7,966 nt of DNA from Lachnoclostridium sp. UBA7215 (GCA_002490465.1 DKUB01000002.1:1-7966); one strand, 5' to 3'; counted from the stretch's first letter, positions 1 through 6,164 are shown. Notes: generated by a model not told the origin, from the sequence alone. Numbers and translations: made by a program.

Positions 1-1
1 A

Positions 2-769
2 AAAGGATATAAGGCAAATGTGAGGAGCTCTGACAGGAAAGTTCTGGGTGTGGTATCCGACCGCTACAAGGTGGTGCAGAATACGGATGCATTCAGCTTT
101 ACGGATGAACTGCTTGGAAAAGGCGTCCGCTATGAAACAGCCGGATCACTGCAGGAGGGGAAGAAAGTCTGGCTGCTTGCAAGGCTTCCGAGGGAATACA
201 TCATTGCAGGGGAACGGATCAGCCCCTATCTTGTATTCAGCAATACACACGACGGCTCCGGCTCTGTAAAGGTAGCCATTACCCCGGTAAGGGTGGTGTG
301 CAACAATACCCTGAATTTGGCACTGAACACAGCTAAGAGAAGTTTCAGCATGATCCACACAGGCAACATTCAGGGCAAGATACAGGAGGCGAAGGATACG
401 CTTTTCATGGCGGAGGAATACATGGACTGCCTCGGCATTGAGTTTGAACAGCTCCGCAGACAGAAAATGACGGACGATCAGGTGAAAGAGTATATTGAGC
501 TGCTGCTTCCAATGGAGAAAGAACCTACGCCGATACAGCAGAAGAATATCATCCGGCTCCGTAAGGATATGGAGAAGCGGTATTATGATGCTCCTGATCT
601 GCAGAAAGTGGGAAACAATGCGTACCGTTTCATCAATGCGGTATCTGATTTTGCGACACACAGCAATCCGCTCCGCAGGACAGCGAATTACAATGAAAAC
701 CTGTTTGCCCGTACCGTTGACGGTAATCCGCTTATCGACAAGGCATACCAGCTTGTAAAGGCTGCTTAA
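2..769 (+). CDS. DUF932 phage/plasmid-like protein, 5' end cut by window edge
   Basis: The frame is open from base 2 without a stop. A GTG at 20 is available, but the residues before it (KGYKANV) join smoothly to RSSDRKVLGVVSDRYKVVQN. That run is the conserved N-terminal part of DUF932 (TIGR03299-type) proteins, so the true start lies left of the window and about 255 C-terminal residues are visible. A second family signature, TPVRVVCNNTLNLAL, is encoded near 281-325. The C-terminal half is mostly helical and charged. DUF932 proteins are common on phages, plasmids and conjugative elements, often beside replication and recombination genes, but their biochemical role is not established. Here it precedes a YqaJ nuclease and a Rad52-like protein, which suggests an accessory role in element DNA processing (inference). 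The protein ends in VKAA, a tail shared with downstream proteins. No transmembrane segment is visible. Confidence 0.85.
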   Translation, partial: KGYKANVRSSDRKVLGVVSDRYKVVQNTDAFSFTDELLGKGVRYETAGSLQEGKKVWLLARLPREYIIAGERISPYLVFSNTHDGSGSVKVAITPVRVVCNNTLNLALNTAKRSFSMIHTGNIQGKIQEAKDTLFMAEEYMDCLGIEFEQLRRQKMTDDQVKEYIELLLPMEKEPTPIQQKNIIRLRKDMEKRYYDAPDLQKVGNNAYRFINAVSDFATHSNPLRRTANYNENLFARTVDGNPLIDKAYQLVKAA

Positions 770-1104
770 AACTATGCCGGTAAGCTTTGGATAATTTCAA
801 GCTGGGGGAGGTGGTGTCGGTTATGGATAATAGGGCTTTCTGTCTTGGGTTTTCTGCAGAAAGGTAATGTGTGTATTTGGGGATTCAAAATGATTCTTTT
901 GGTCTTATGGTCACAGTCAGGGAAATTGTATATCACGAAACGGAATCTGAAAATACATATATGCTATAAAGCAGAAAGCCTTAGATTAGAAAGCGGTTGT
1001 AAGTAATGAAAAAAAGTGAATCATAACAGTAAATGGGATGGTAGGGATTGTTCTAATCTTAGCCATCCTTATTATTTGTGTCTTTGCAGGAAAGGAGATT
1101 TATC
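770..1104. other. 335-base gap with a chain of micro-ORFs and one hairpin
   Basis: No established gene is recognisable here. On the plus strand four tiny ORFs follow one another with stop/start overlaps: 823-867 (14 codons, preceded by GGGGGAGGTGG at 804-814), 867-893 (8 codons), 890-1006 (38 codons, MILLVLWSQSGK...) and 1006-1026 (6 codons). Only the first has a good ribosome binding site, and its spacing is short to moderate. The chain may be chance or decayed coding sequence. I found no convincing -35/-10 pair; TATAAA at 965-970 lacks a suitable -35. The right end holds a hairpin at 1036-1068. Confidence 0.4.
1036..1068 (+). other. Imperfect hairpin upstream of the YqaJ gene
   Basis: GGATGG (1036-1041) pairs with CCATCC (1063-1068). 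Inside it GATT (1046-1049) pairs with AATC (1055-1058), with G-U pairs between, and the tail TTATTATTT follows. It could be a weak terminator or attenuator separating the DUF932 gene from the next gene, or a 5' leader element. There is no clean U-run, so termination is uncertain. Confidence 0.3.
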
Positions 1105-2034
1105 ATGTTTGAGAAAATATCGTTGGCAGGAGTTGATAATATGGAATGGCTGCGGTTAAGAAAGGCGGGTATCGGCGGTTCTGATGCAGGGGCAATCTGC
1201 GGTGTGAATCCGTACAGCAGCGCAATGAAAGTATTCCATGACAAAACGAGCGAGGAAGTGGAGGAACAGGACAACGAGGCTATCCGTATCGGTCACGATC
1301 TGGAAGATTATGTTGCGCAGCGGTTCATGGAGGCGACCGGATTAAAGGTCAGGAAGTCCAATTTCATGTACCGGAGTAAGGAGCATCCGTTTATGATTGC
1401 AGATGTTGACCGTCTGGTAGTCGGTGAGGAGGCGGGGCTGGAATGCAAGACGGCGAGCGCCTATAATGCGGATAAGTGGGCAGACGGAAATATTCCGCTT
1501 CATTATGTCATGCAGTGTTATCATTACATGGCGGTTACGGGAAAGCGTACATGGTACATTGCGGCGGTTATTTTAGGCAGGGAATTTACATACCGCAGGT
1601 TAGAGTGGGATGATGAACTGATAAGCCGTCTGATTGGAATAGAAGAAGATTTCTGGAATAACCATGTTGTTCCGGGAACAATCCCACCGCCGGATGGGAG
1701 CGAAGCCTGTGATGAGGTAATCGAGCAGTATTTCCATACTGCCAAAAAAGCGAGCGCCATTAAACTTGTCGGGTTTGATGAAAAGTTAAACAGACGTGAG
1801 GAAATACTCGGCTTTATAGCGGAACTGCAGGCGGAACAGAAGCAGATTGAGCAGGAAGTGAAGCTGTTCATGGGCGAGAATCAGTATGCGACCAGCGACC
1901 ATTACCGTGTATCATGGGGCAATATTGATTCTGTAAGGCTTGATTCACAGCGCATTAAAACAGAGAAGCCGGAAATCTATGCGGATTATGGAAAGGCGTC
2001 ACATTACAGGCGGTTTGAAGTAAAGGCGGCGTAA
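1105..2034 (+). CDS. YqaJ-family (lambda exonuclease-like) viral recombinase nuclease
   Basis: The 309-residue protein is a PD-(D/E)XK nuclease of the YqaJ / lambda Red-alpha type. These enzymes resect double-stranded DNA ends to expose 3' single strands for annealing. Visible motifs in order are: the N-terminal GIGGSDAGAICG (22-33) typical of YqaJ; GHDLED with the alpha-helix Glu67 (63-68); the metal-binding aspartate region MIADVD (97-102); the LECKTA catalytic ExK with Glu113 and Lys115; and Gln137 in the HYVMQCYHYM helix. All core catalytic positions are therefore present. The C-terminal part (about 235-270) is charged and helical, possibly coiled coil. The start at ATG 1105 is chosen over GTG 1078 because AAAGGAG (1091-1096) lies 8 bases upstream. 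The partner is the Rad52-like protein at 2473. The protein ends VKAA. Function is inferred from family and motifs. Confidence 0.9.
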   Translation: MFEKISLAGVDNMEWLRLRKAGIGGSDAGAICGVNPYSSAMKVFHDKTSEEVEEQDNEAIRIGHDLEDYVAQRFMEATGLKVRKSNFMYRSKEHPFMIADVDRLVVGEEAGLECKTASAYNADKWADGNIPLHYVMQCYHYMAVTGKRTWYIAAVILGREFTYRRLEWDDELISRLIGIEEDFWNNHVVPGTIPPPDGSEACDEVIEQYFHTAKKASAIKLVGFDEKLNRREEILGFIAELQAEQKQIEQEVKLFMGENQYATSDHYRVSWGNIDSVRLDSQRIKTEKPEIYADYGKASHYRRFEVKAA

Positions 2035-2044
2035 GAAAGCGGTA

Positions 2045-2113
2045 CTGTGAAAAATAAATTTTTCACAGGCGAATTTGTGCCTGCGGCTCAAATGCCGCAG
2101 GCTGTGAGAAAGG
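2045..2113 (+). promoter_or_regulatory. Candidate RNA switch: two perfect hairpins over the next gene's RBS
   Basis: CTGTGAAAAA (2045-2054) and TTTTTCACAG (2059-2068) form a perfect 10-bp stem with a 4-base loop. GCCTGCGGC (2079-2087) and GCCGCAGGC (2094-2102) form a perfect 9-bp GC-rich stem with a 6-base loop. A near copy of the first arm, CTGTGAGAAA, lies at 2102-2111 and can pair with the same 2059-2068 strand (10 pairs, one G-U). That alternative would cover the purine-rich ribosome binding region of the gene starting at 2115. The two pairings exclude each other. The function as a switch is inferred; the complementarity is seen directly. Confidence 0.45.
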
Positions 2114-2114
2114 C

Positions 2115-2501
2115 ATGGTTATTTCTATGGATTTAAAGAAACTGAAAGATTTGTTGTTGAAGCGTCTGCATATAGAACTGCAGCTTTTTAAAGATTCTAT
2201 TCTCCGGCAATCAAAAGAGGAAGTTTATAAATCTTCGTATAAAATCGAAGTTTTTGTTAATTCCTATGAAATATTGCTGGAGGATATGGAGAAACTGGAC
2301 GAGGACACGGTGCGGGGGCTGCTTTATCAGAACTTTGGTATATTGGATTTTTTATATCAGGAATGGCTTACAAGAGAGGATTGTGTTTTTGATGAACTGA
2401 AAGCATATATCAGCGGTGAGCTGGGGGCAATAGCAAAGATAAACGCTCCGGCTTGCGGAAAGGAGGGCGCAGATGGAACAGAATTTAATAAGGCTGCTTA
2501 A
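2115..2501 (+). CDS. Small helical acidic protein of unknown function (possibly DUF3848-like)
   Basis: The 128-residue protein is soluble and mostly alpha-helical, with no signal peptide or membrane segment. The centre, with YKIEVFVNSYEILLEDMEKL (about 42-61) and ILDFLYQEWL (about 75-84), is reminiscent of the small DUF3848-type proteins found on gut Firmicute mobile elements. I cannot confirm this without a profile search. Starts at ATG 2115 or ATG 2127 are both possible. Neither has ideal spacing: the only purine-rich site, GAGAAAGG at 2106-2113, is very close to 2115 and 13 bases from 2127. Weak initiation and the upstream hairpins suggest translational control. The last 29 bases overlap the start of the annealing-protein gene, so the two are probably coupled. 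The C-terminus is NKAA. Confidence 0.65.
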   Translation: MVISMDLKKLKDLLLKRLHIELQLFKDSILRQSKEEVYKSSYKIEVFVNSYEILLEDMEKLDEDTVRGLLYQNFGILDFLYQEWLTREDCVFDELKAYISGELGAIAKINAPACGKEGADGTEFNKAA

Positions 2502-3243
2502 AGCGAATGAGATTGAGTGCCGGATAGCGGTCATCAAAGAGAACGGTCTGAGTTTACTTCTTTATAAGGATGCGAGGGTAGACCAGCGCATCCTTGATGA
2601 AACATTCGGTGCATTCGGCTGGAAGCGGAGCCATCAGTGCATAGACGGGAATCTTTATTGTACGGTAGAAATCTATGATAAGGAATCCGGCGTATGGGTG
2701 TCAAAGCAGGATGTAGGCACTACCGGATATACGGAAAAAGAGAAATCGCAGGCTTCGGACAGTTTTAAGAGGGCTTGCTTTAACTGGGGAATTGGGCGTG
2801 AGTTATATTCCGCGCCCTTTATATGGATTCCGGCAGGAAAGGCAGCGATACAGGCAAAAGCCGGGCAGAATGGGGAGATGCGTTATTACTGTAATGACCG
2901 CTTTTCTGTCTATTCTATCCAGTATAACGAGGACAGGGAAATCAATGCCCTTGTGATTGTAAACGATAAGGGGCAGTCTGTTTATGAACTGAAAGCGAAA
3001 GCTGCTGCAGAAAACACCAATAAAGGGAAACAGGCATCAAAAACAGCGGAAAAAGAGCAGAAAAAGAACAGCATTTCCAAAGAGCAGATGGCTTCCTTAC
3101 AGGCGGAGCTTGACAGGACAGGCGTGGAGATGGAGGCAGTTCAGAGCCGCTATAAGATAAAGACGCCGGAAACAATGAACGAGGACACTTATAACAAGGT
3201 GATGCTTGCCTTATCAAGAACAAAATCTGTAAAGGCAGCGTAG
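2473..3243 (+). CDS. Rad52-like single-strand DNA annealing protein
   Basis: The 256-residue protein is read as a phage-type recombination annealer of the Rad52/Sak superfamily, which coats single-stranded DNA and pairs complementary strands. The key segment is EKSQASDSFKRACFNWGIGRELY at residues 90-112. It matches the Rad52/22 and related DUF1071 signature (alanine/phenylalanine/lysine/arginine helix followed by GIGR-LY). It is preceded by a beta-rich region with GAFGW and VEIYD typical of these proteins. A lysine/alanine-rich linker (about 173-200) leads to a small C-terminal helical domain (about 200-250) of the kind that often follows annealing domains. ATG 2473 has AAAGGAGG (2459-2466) 6 bases upstream, a strong site. 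The gene sits one gene away from the YqaJ nuclease, as expected for a Red-like pair. It ends VKAA. The exact subfamily is uncertain. Confidence 0.78.
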   Translation: MEQNLIRLLKANEIECRIAVIKENGLSLLLYKDARVDQRILDETFGAFGWKRSHQCIDGNLYCTVEIYDKESGVWVSKQDVGTTGYTEKEKSQASDSFKRACFNWGIGRELYSAPFIWIPAGKAAIQAKAGQNGEMRYYCNDRFSVYSIQYNEDREINALVIVNDKGQSVYELKAKAAAENTNKGKQASKTAEKEQKKNSISKEQMASLQAELDRTGVEMEAVQSRYKIKTPETMNEDTYNKVMLALSRTKSVKAA

Positions 3244-3259
3244 CAGGAGGAAAGGTAAT

Positions 3260-4174
3260 ATGATGCAGTTGGAGGAATTTGCAAATGCTGTGTTGGCAGC
3301 GGTAAGGGAAAAAGCGGACGGTGCATTCAGCGCATGGCTGACCAGAAACACAAAGAACAATGGTGTGAAGATGGTTGGAATTTCCACGGTCAGCCCGGAG
3401 AGTAATGGCGGTCCATGTGTAAACCTGAACAGCTATTACCAGGAATACAGAAACGGACGTTTGGAAAGTGGCGAGGCTGCTGAAATTGTATATCGTCAGC
3501 TCATGGAACACAGGGACGATTTGCAGGACATCAATACGGCTGATTTTCTGCAGTGGGATGTGATTAAAAATCACATTTATGCAAAGTTAATCAATGCGGA
3601 AATGAACAGGGAGGCTCTTAAAATCATTCCGCACAGGCATCTTTTGGATTTGGCGGTAGCCTATTACATAAAAATAGATGGAAATGCAGAGGTTGGGGGA
3701 ATGCTGTCAATCCTGATCCAGAATAATTATATGGAGATGTGGGGACAGGATGAAGAAAGCCTGTACCAGATGGCAGTTTCAAATATGCGTTCAGATGGAG
3801 AGCCGCATTTTATGGATATGGAAACGCTGCTTTGCGGCATCATGCCGGATGGGATAAATCTTTTTGAATGTGAGGAGGTGGCAAACGTGAAGATGTATGT
3901 CCTTACAAACGGAAGAAGGACTTTCGGGGCTGCTGAGCTTCTGGATGCCAATACCCTGCGGGGAATCAGTGAGAAACTTGCGGATGATTTTATCGTACTT
4001 CCAAGCTCGGTACATGAAACGCTTATCATCCCGTCAGATCATGCGCCGGAATATACGGAGCTTGCAGGTATGGTATGCGAGGTAAACGCAACTCAGGTAG
4101 ATGCAGAGGATCGGCTTTCGGATCACGTTTACAGATATGACAGAAATGAGGGCATACTAAAGATAGCGGCATGA
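3260..4174 (+). CDS. DUF5688 family protein
   Basis: The 304-residue protein has the DUF5688 layout: an N-terminal helix beginning LEEFANAV, then NNGVKMVGIS (33-42), then PCVNLNSYYQEYRNG (52-66). The family hallmark is a 'P-x-hydrophobic-x-LN-x-YY-x-x-Y-x-x-G' segment. The rest alternates strands and helices, with no membrane segment or recognisable catalytic motif. The family is abundant in Lachnospiraceae genomes, usually on mobile elements, and has no established function. AGGAGG (3245-3250) lies 9 bases before ATG 3260; ATG 3263 is an alternative start. The gap from the annealing-protein stop is only 16 bases, so they are probably co-transcribed. It ends KIAA and is followed by an attenuator-like structure. 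Confidence 0.75.
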   Translation: MMQLEEFANAVLAAVREKADGAFSAWLTRNTKNNGVKMVGISTVSPESNGGPCVNLNSYYQEYRNGRLESGEAAEIVYRQLMEHRDDLQDINTADFLQWDVIKNHIYAKLINAEMNREALKIIPHRHLLDLAVAYYIKIDGNAEVGGMLSILIQNNYMEMWGQDEESLYQMAVSNMRSDGEPHFMDMETLLCGIMPDGINLFECEEVANVKMYVLTNGRRTFGAAELLDANTLRGISEKLADDFIVLPSSVHETLIIPSDHAPEYTELAGMVCEVNATQVDAEDRLSDHVYRYDRNEGILKIAA

Positions 4175-4195
4175 CAGTTGGATTTATTATCGGTA

Positions 4196-4242
4196 AGCGG
4201 TCGGACTGGAAAAGTCCGGCTGCTCTGCCGGAATGTTTTTTT
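4196..4242 (+). terminator. Overlapping hairpins with a U-run: probable attenuator after the DUF5688 gene
   Basis: TCCGGC (4215-4220) and GCCGGA (4227-4232) form a 6-bp stem, followed after three bases by seven T (4236-4242): a standard intrinsic terminator. The same bases can instead form a longer 12-bp stem, 4196-4207 with 4213-4224 (two G-U pairs, loop GGAAA). The two structures cannot coexist, as in a terminator/antiterminator pair. Attenuation is inferred. Confidence 0.55.
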
Positions 4243-4253
4243 GAGGTGGCAAA

Positions 4254-4340
4254 TCTGACGTTGCAAAAAAAGTGGTAAAATCTAACTGGATTTTATTAAA
4301 ATCCGGTGATAAGACGGTGCTACTTCTAGCGATCGTCAGA
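4254..4340 (+). promoter_or_regulatory. Structured leader upstream of the 4372 gene
   Basis: Three sets of complementary segments are visible. TCTGACG (4254-4260) pairs with CGTCAGA (4334-4340). ACTGGATTTT (4285-4294) pairs with AAAATCCGGT (4298-4307), 10 bp with one G-U pair and a 3-base loop. GACG..GCTA (4313-4322) pairs with TAGC..CGTC (4327-4337). The first and third compete for 4334-4337. The element ends 20 bases before GGAGGTG (4360-4366). It may be a 5' leader or a small structured RNA; it matches no riboswitch class I know. No clear promoter was found in the gap. Confidence 0.35.
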
Positions 4341-4371
4341 ATTACACAAATTTTAAAACGGAGGTGTTTGT

Positions 4372-4782
4372 ATGGCTTATGAATGGTCAAAAATGAAAGT
4401 TATCGAATGGAAGGAGGTGGCTGCGCTCCACAATGCTGGAAAACTGGCAGGGTATTTTATGCTCTATCCTGAAAACAATACGGAGAGCCAGATTGAACAG
4501 GATTACGACTGGGGCGAAATACAGCGGCATTATGCCAATGGCGGTATGTTCGGCAGGGAAGCGGATACGGCTGCTGATGAAGATTTTGTATCGGGGCGGC
4601 TTGTTAAGAGAGCTGCCAAGAGAATACACAATGCCGGAGGCTGTGGTGCGGAAGATGATTACAGCCGGGGATATGACGAGGCGATTGAGATTGCGTTAAA
4701 TATCCTTTTGGAAGAAACAGGATACGGATTGGAGGATATTCTTGAATATACGGAAGATAAGGAGGATGGAGGTTGTGAATGA
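4372..4782 (+). CDS. Acidic hypothetical protein, unrecognised
   Basis: The 136-residue protein is strongly acidic at its C-terminus (EDILEYTEDKEDGG). GGAGGTG (4360-4366) is 5 bases before ATG 4372, a very good initiation site. The N-terminal part (MKVIEWKEVAALHNAGKLAGYFMLYPEN, about 8-35) looks like a small alpha/beta fold. A helical segment follows with RLVKRAAKRIHNAGG and RGYDEAIEIALNILLEETG (about 76-118). There is no signal peptide, membrane helix or metal-binding cluster. I do not recognise a family. It starts a tight three-gene block that ends with the serine recombinase, and its last 8 bases overlap the next gene. A role alongside that recombinase, for example as an accessory factor or acidic inhibitor, is conceivable but only a guess. 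Confidence 0.7.
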   Translation: MAYEWSKMKVIEWKEVAALHNAGKLAGYFMLYPENNTESQIEQDYDWGEIQRHYANGGMFGREADTAADEDFVSGRLVKRAAKRIHNAGGCGAEDDYSRGYDEAIEIALNILLEETGYGLEDILEYTEDKEDGGCE

Positions 4783-5005
4783 ATATGATGCTAGATATTG
4801 GAAACATGGGGTGAATGTAACCGTAGGTCAGTTCTGCGAATACCTGAAAGAACATATTCCCCCTGATGCAGTATTCCATGTGTGCGGTGATAGCCAAGTA
4901 TATCTGCATTTTTCGCCGGAGGGAAATGCGTTTTCGGTAGACCATGATTCCCTGTCTGACCTGCCGGAATATGAAAACTGCAAAGCCGGAGAACTGGCGG
5001 CATGA
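4775..5005 (+). CDS. Small hypothetical protein coupled to the serine recombinase
   Basis: The 76-residue protein begins at GTG 4775 in my reading. AAGGAGG (4759-4765) lies 9 bases upstream of this codon, whereas an in-frame ATG at 4766 directly abuts it. A TTG at 4742 is further upstream with no good site. Residues VTVGQFCEYLKEHIPPDAVFHVCGDSQVYLHF suggest a helix followed by beta strands, and a SVDHDSLSDLPEYE segment follows. This pattern resembles other short element-borne proteins, but I cannot name a family. Its TGA overlaps the ATG of the recombinase (ATGA at 5002-5005), a classic coupled arrangement. It ends ELAA, which is close to the ssrA-type LAA tail. Confidence 0.65.
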   Translation: MNEYDARYWKHGVNVTVGQFCEYLKEHIPPDAVFHVCGDSQVYLHFSPEGNAFSVDHDSLSDLPEYENCKAGELAA

Positions 5006-5691
5006 GCAGACAATACGGATACTGCCGTATCTCGACAGGCAGACAGAACATAGAAAGACAGGTAAGGAACATACAATCTACGTTCCCAAATGCGCTTATC
5101 GTGAAAGAAGTTTATACTGGAACAAAGTTTCAGGGAAGAAAGGAGCTGGATAAGATACTTGATAAGGTGCAGTCAGGCGATACCATTATTTTTGATTCAG
5201 TAAGCCGTATGAGCAGAGATGCGGAGGATGGTTATAAACTTTATGAAAAGCTATTCCGTAAGGGCATATCGCTTGTATTTCTGAAAGAGCCGCATATCAA
5301 TACGGAAACCTATCAAAAGGCAATGGCGAACCAGATAGCGCTTACAGGCGATAAGGTGGACCTGATACTGGAAGGAGTCAACCACTATTTAATGGAGCTT
5401 GCGAAAGAACAGATCAGGCTTGCCTTTGAACAGGCTGAAAAGGAAGTATCGGATTTGCACCAGAGAACAAAGGAAGGAATTGAAACAGCCAGACTGAACG
5501 GAAAGCAGATCGGGCAGCCCAAAGGGGCAACTTATGAAACCCAAAAAGCGAAAGCGGCAAAAGAAATTATCCGCAGACATAACAAGTCGTTTGGAGGTTC
5601 CCTGTCAGATGCGGAAACCATGCGGCAGGCGGGGATTTCAAGAAAGAGTCTGTACAAGTACAAACGGGAGCTTTTGGAAGATATGGCATAA
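5002..5691 (+). CDS. Serine recombinase, resolvase/invertase family
   Basis: The 229-residue protein has the resolvase catalytic domain. YGYCRISTGRQNIERQ (5-20) carries the nucleophile Ser11 with Arg9. IIFDSVSRMSRDAEDGYKL (62-80) carries Asp65, Arg69 and Arg72, matching the conserved Asp and two Arg of gamma-delta-type enzymes. It would cut and rejoin DNA at short specific sites through a phosphoserine link, for resolution, inversion or integration. A long helix (about 117-160) acts as the dimer/DNA-binding arm and is followed by EGIETARLNGKQIGQPKG, typical of the family. The C-terminal region (about 180-222) ends in a helix-turn-helix (AETMRQAGISRKSLYKYKRE). It is longer than classic resolvases (about 180-190) because of residues around 98-125. 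GGAG at 4988-4991 and the ATGA overlap suggest coupled translation. No crossover site was identified nearby. Confidence 0.88.
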   Translation: MSRQYGYCRISTGRQNIERQVRNIQSTFPNALIVKEVYTGTKFQGRKELDKILDKVQSGDTIIFDSVSRMSRDAEDGYKLYEKLFRKGISLVFLKEPHINTETYQKAMANQIALTGDKVDLILEGVNHYLMELAKEQIRLAFEQAEKEVSDLHQRTKEGIETARLNGKQIGQPKGATYETQKAKAAKEIIRRHNKSFGGSLSDAETMRQAGISRKSLYKYKRELLEDMA

Positions 5692-5705
5692 AATAAGGCG
5701 CAATA

Positions 5706-5743
5706 AAGCAGGACGGTACTCTGTAAGGGGTGCAGTCCTGCTT
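5706..5743. terminator. Hairpin between convergent genes
   Basis: AAGCAGGAC (5706-5714) pairs perfectly with GTCCTGCTT (5735-5743), a 9-bp stem with a 20-base loop. It lies between the recombinase gene and the leftward HTH gene and overlaps the latter's stop codon (5742-5744). There is no long U-run on either strand, though the leftward strand continues CTTTATTG. It probably serves both directions. Confidence 0.5.
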
Positions 5744-6164
5744 ATTGGAGAGCAGCTTCCCCATGCTTCTCCAAATTGCGGTTACAGCAGCCAATATCTT
5801 TTCCCTGAAAAAGAGCTTCCAAAATAAGGACATCACGCTTTATGCGGGGATATAAGGGAGCCATCTGTGCAGTTTTTAAAAGCTGCTGCGTTTCAGGTAC
5901 GGTCAGATGCAGCCCGAAAGCCAGACAAAGCAGTTTGTCGCGGCTTGGCTTATGAAGTCCGTTAAAAATCTGGTAGGAATACGTCCTGTCTAAGCCGGAA
6001 CCCCGTATTACATCAGCTTTTTCAAGATTTTTGGAAATCAGATAGCTTATTAAAAGCTCCGTTAATGTCATATGGAGCAGTTCATTATCATTTTCTTTTA
6101 AATAGCGGTCTGCGTCCGGTTTGCTGTGCAGGGTGTTCATCAGTTCATCTGTGCTTTTATCCAT
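5742..6164 (-). CDS. Helix-turn-helix regulator paired with the protein kinase
   Basis: The 140-residue protein has an XRE-like DNA-binding fold in its middle. A first helix spans about 31-46. A helix-turn-helix follows, KADVIRGSGLDRTYSYQIFNG (49-69), with the recognition helix around RTYSYQIF. A further helix follows, PSRDKLLCLAFGL (73-85). The tail APLYPRIKRDVLILEALFQGK is characteristic of a recurrent Clostridia group encoded next to Hanks-type kinases, as here. The partner kinase is divergently transcribed from 6248, so this protein probably represses or tunes that promoter and may itself be a kinase substrate (inference). The start ATG has GAGGT (complement of 6174-6178) 9 bases upstream. 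The RBS region overlaps the upstream part of the kinase promoter, so the two genes share control DNA. Confidence 0.82.
   Translation of the reverse strand: MDKSTDELMNTLHSKPDADRYLKENDNELLHMTLTELLISYLISKNLEKADVIRGSGLDRTYSYQIFNGLHKPSRDKLLCLAFGLHLTVPETQQLLKTAQMAPLYPRIKRDVLILEALFQGKDIGCCNRNLEKHGEAALQ

Noticed and set aside
20..22. GTG at 20 as the start of the DUF932 gene
   Set aside because: The upstream codons continue the conserved family sequence (YKANVR), so the gene extends past the left edge.
146..661. Minus-strand ORF of 171 codons inside the DUF932 gene
   Set aside because: It is fully antisense to a clear family member, has no recognisable motif, and its composition is atypical of a real protein.
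1078..1080. GTG at 1078 as the start of the YqaJ gene
   Set aside because: It lacks an RBS. ATG 1105 has AAAGGAG at proper spacing, and the extra residues would encode the RBS itself.
2942..3574. Long minus-strand ORF of 210 codons
   Set aside because: It lies antisense to the annealing-protein and DUF5688 genes, both of which have good RBSs and family motifs. Its translation is low-complexity and Cys/Pro/Ser-rich, as expected from a shadow frame.
4604..5076. Several overlapping minus-strand ORFs of about 80-115 codons
   Set aside because: All are antisense to the small coupled genes and the recombinase start, with no RBS or motif support.
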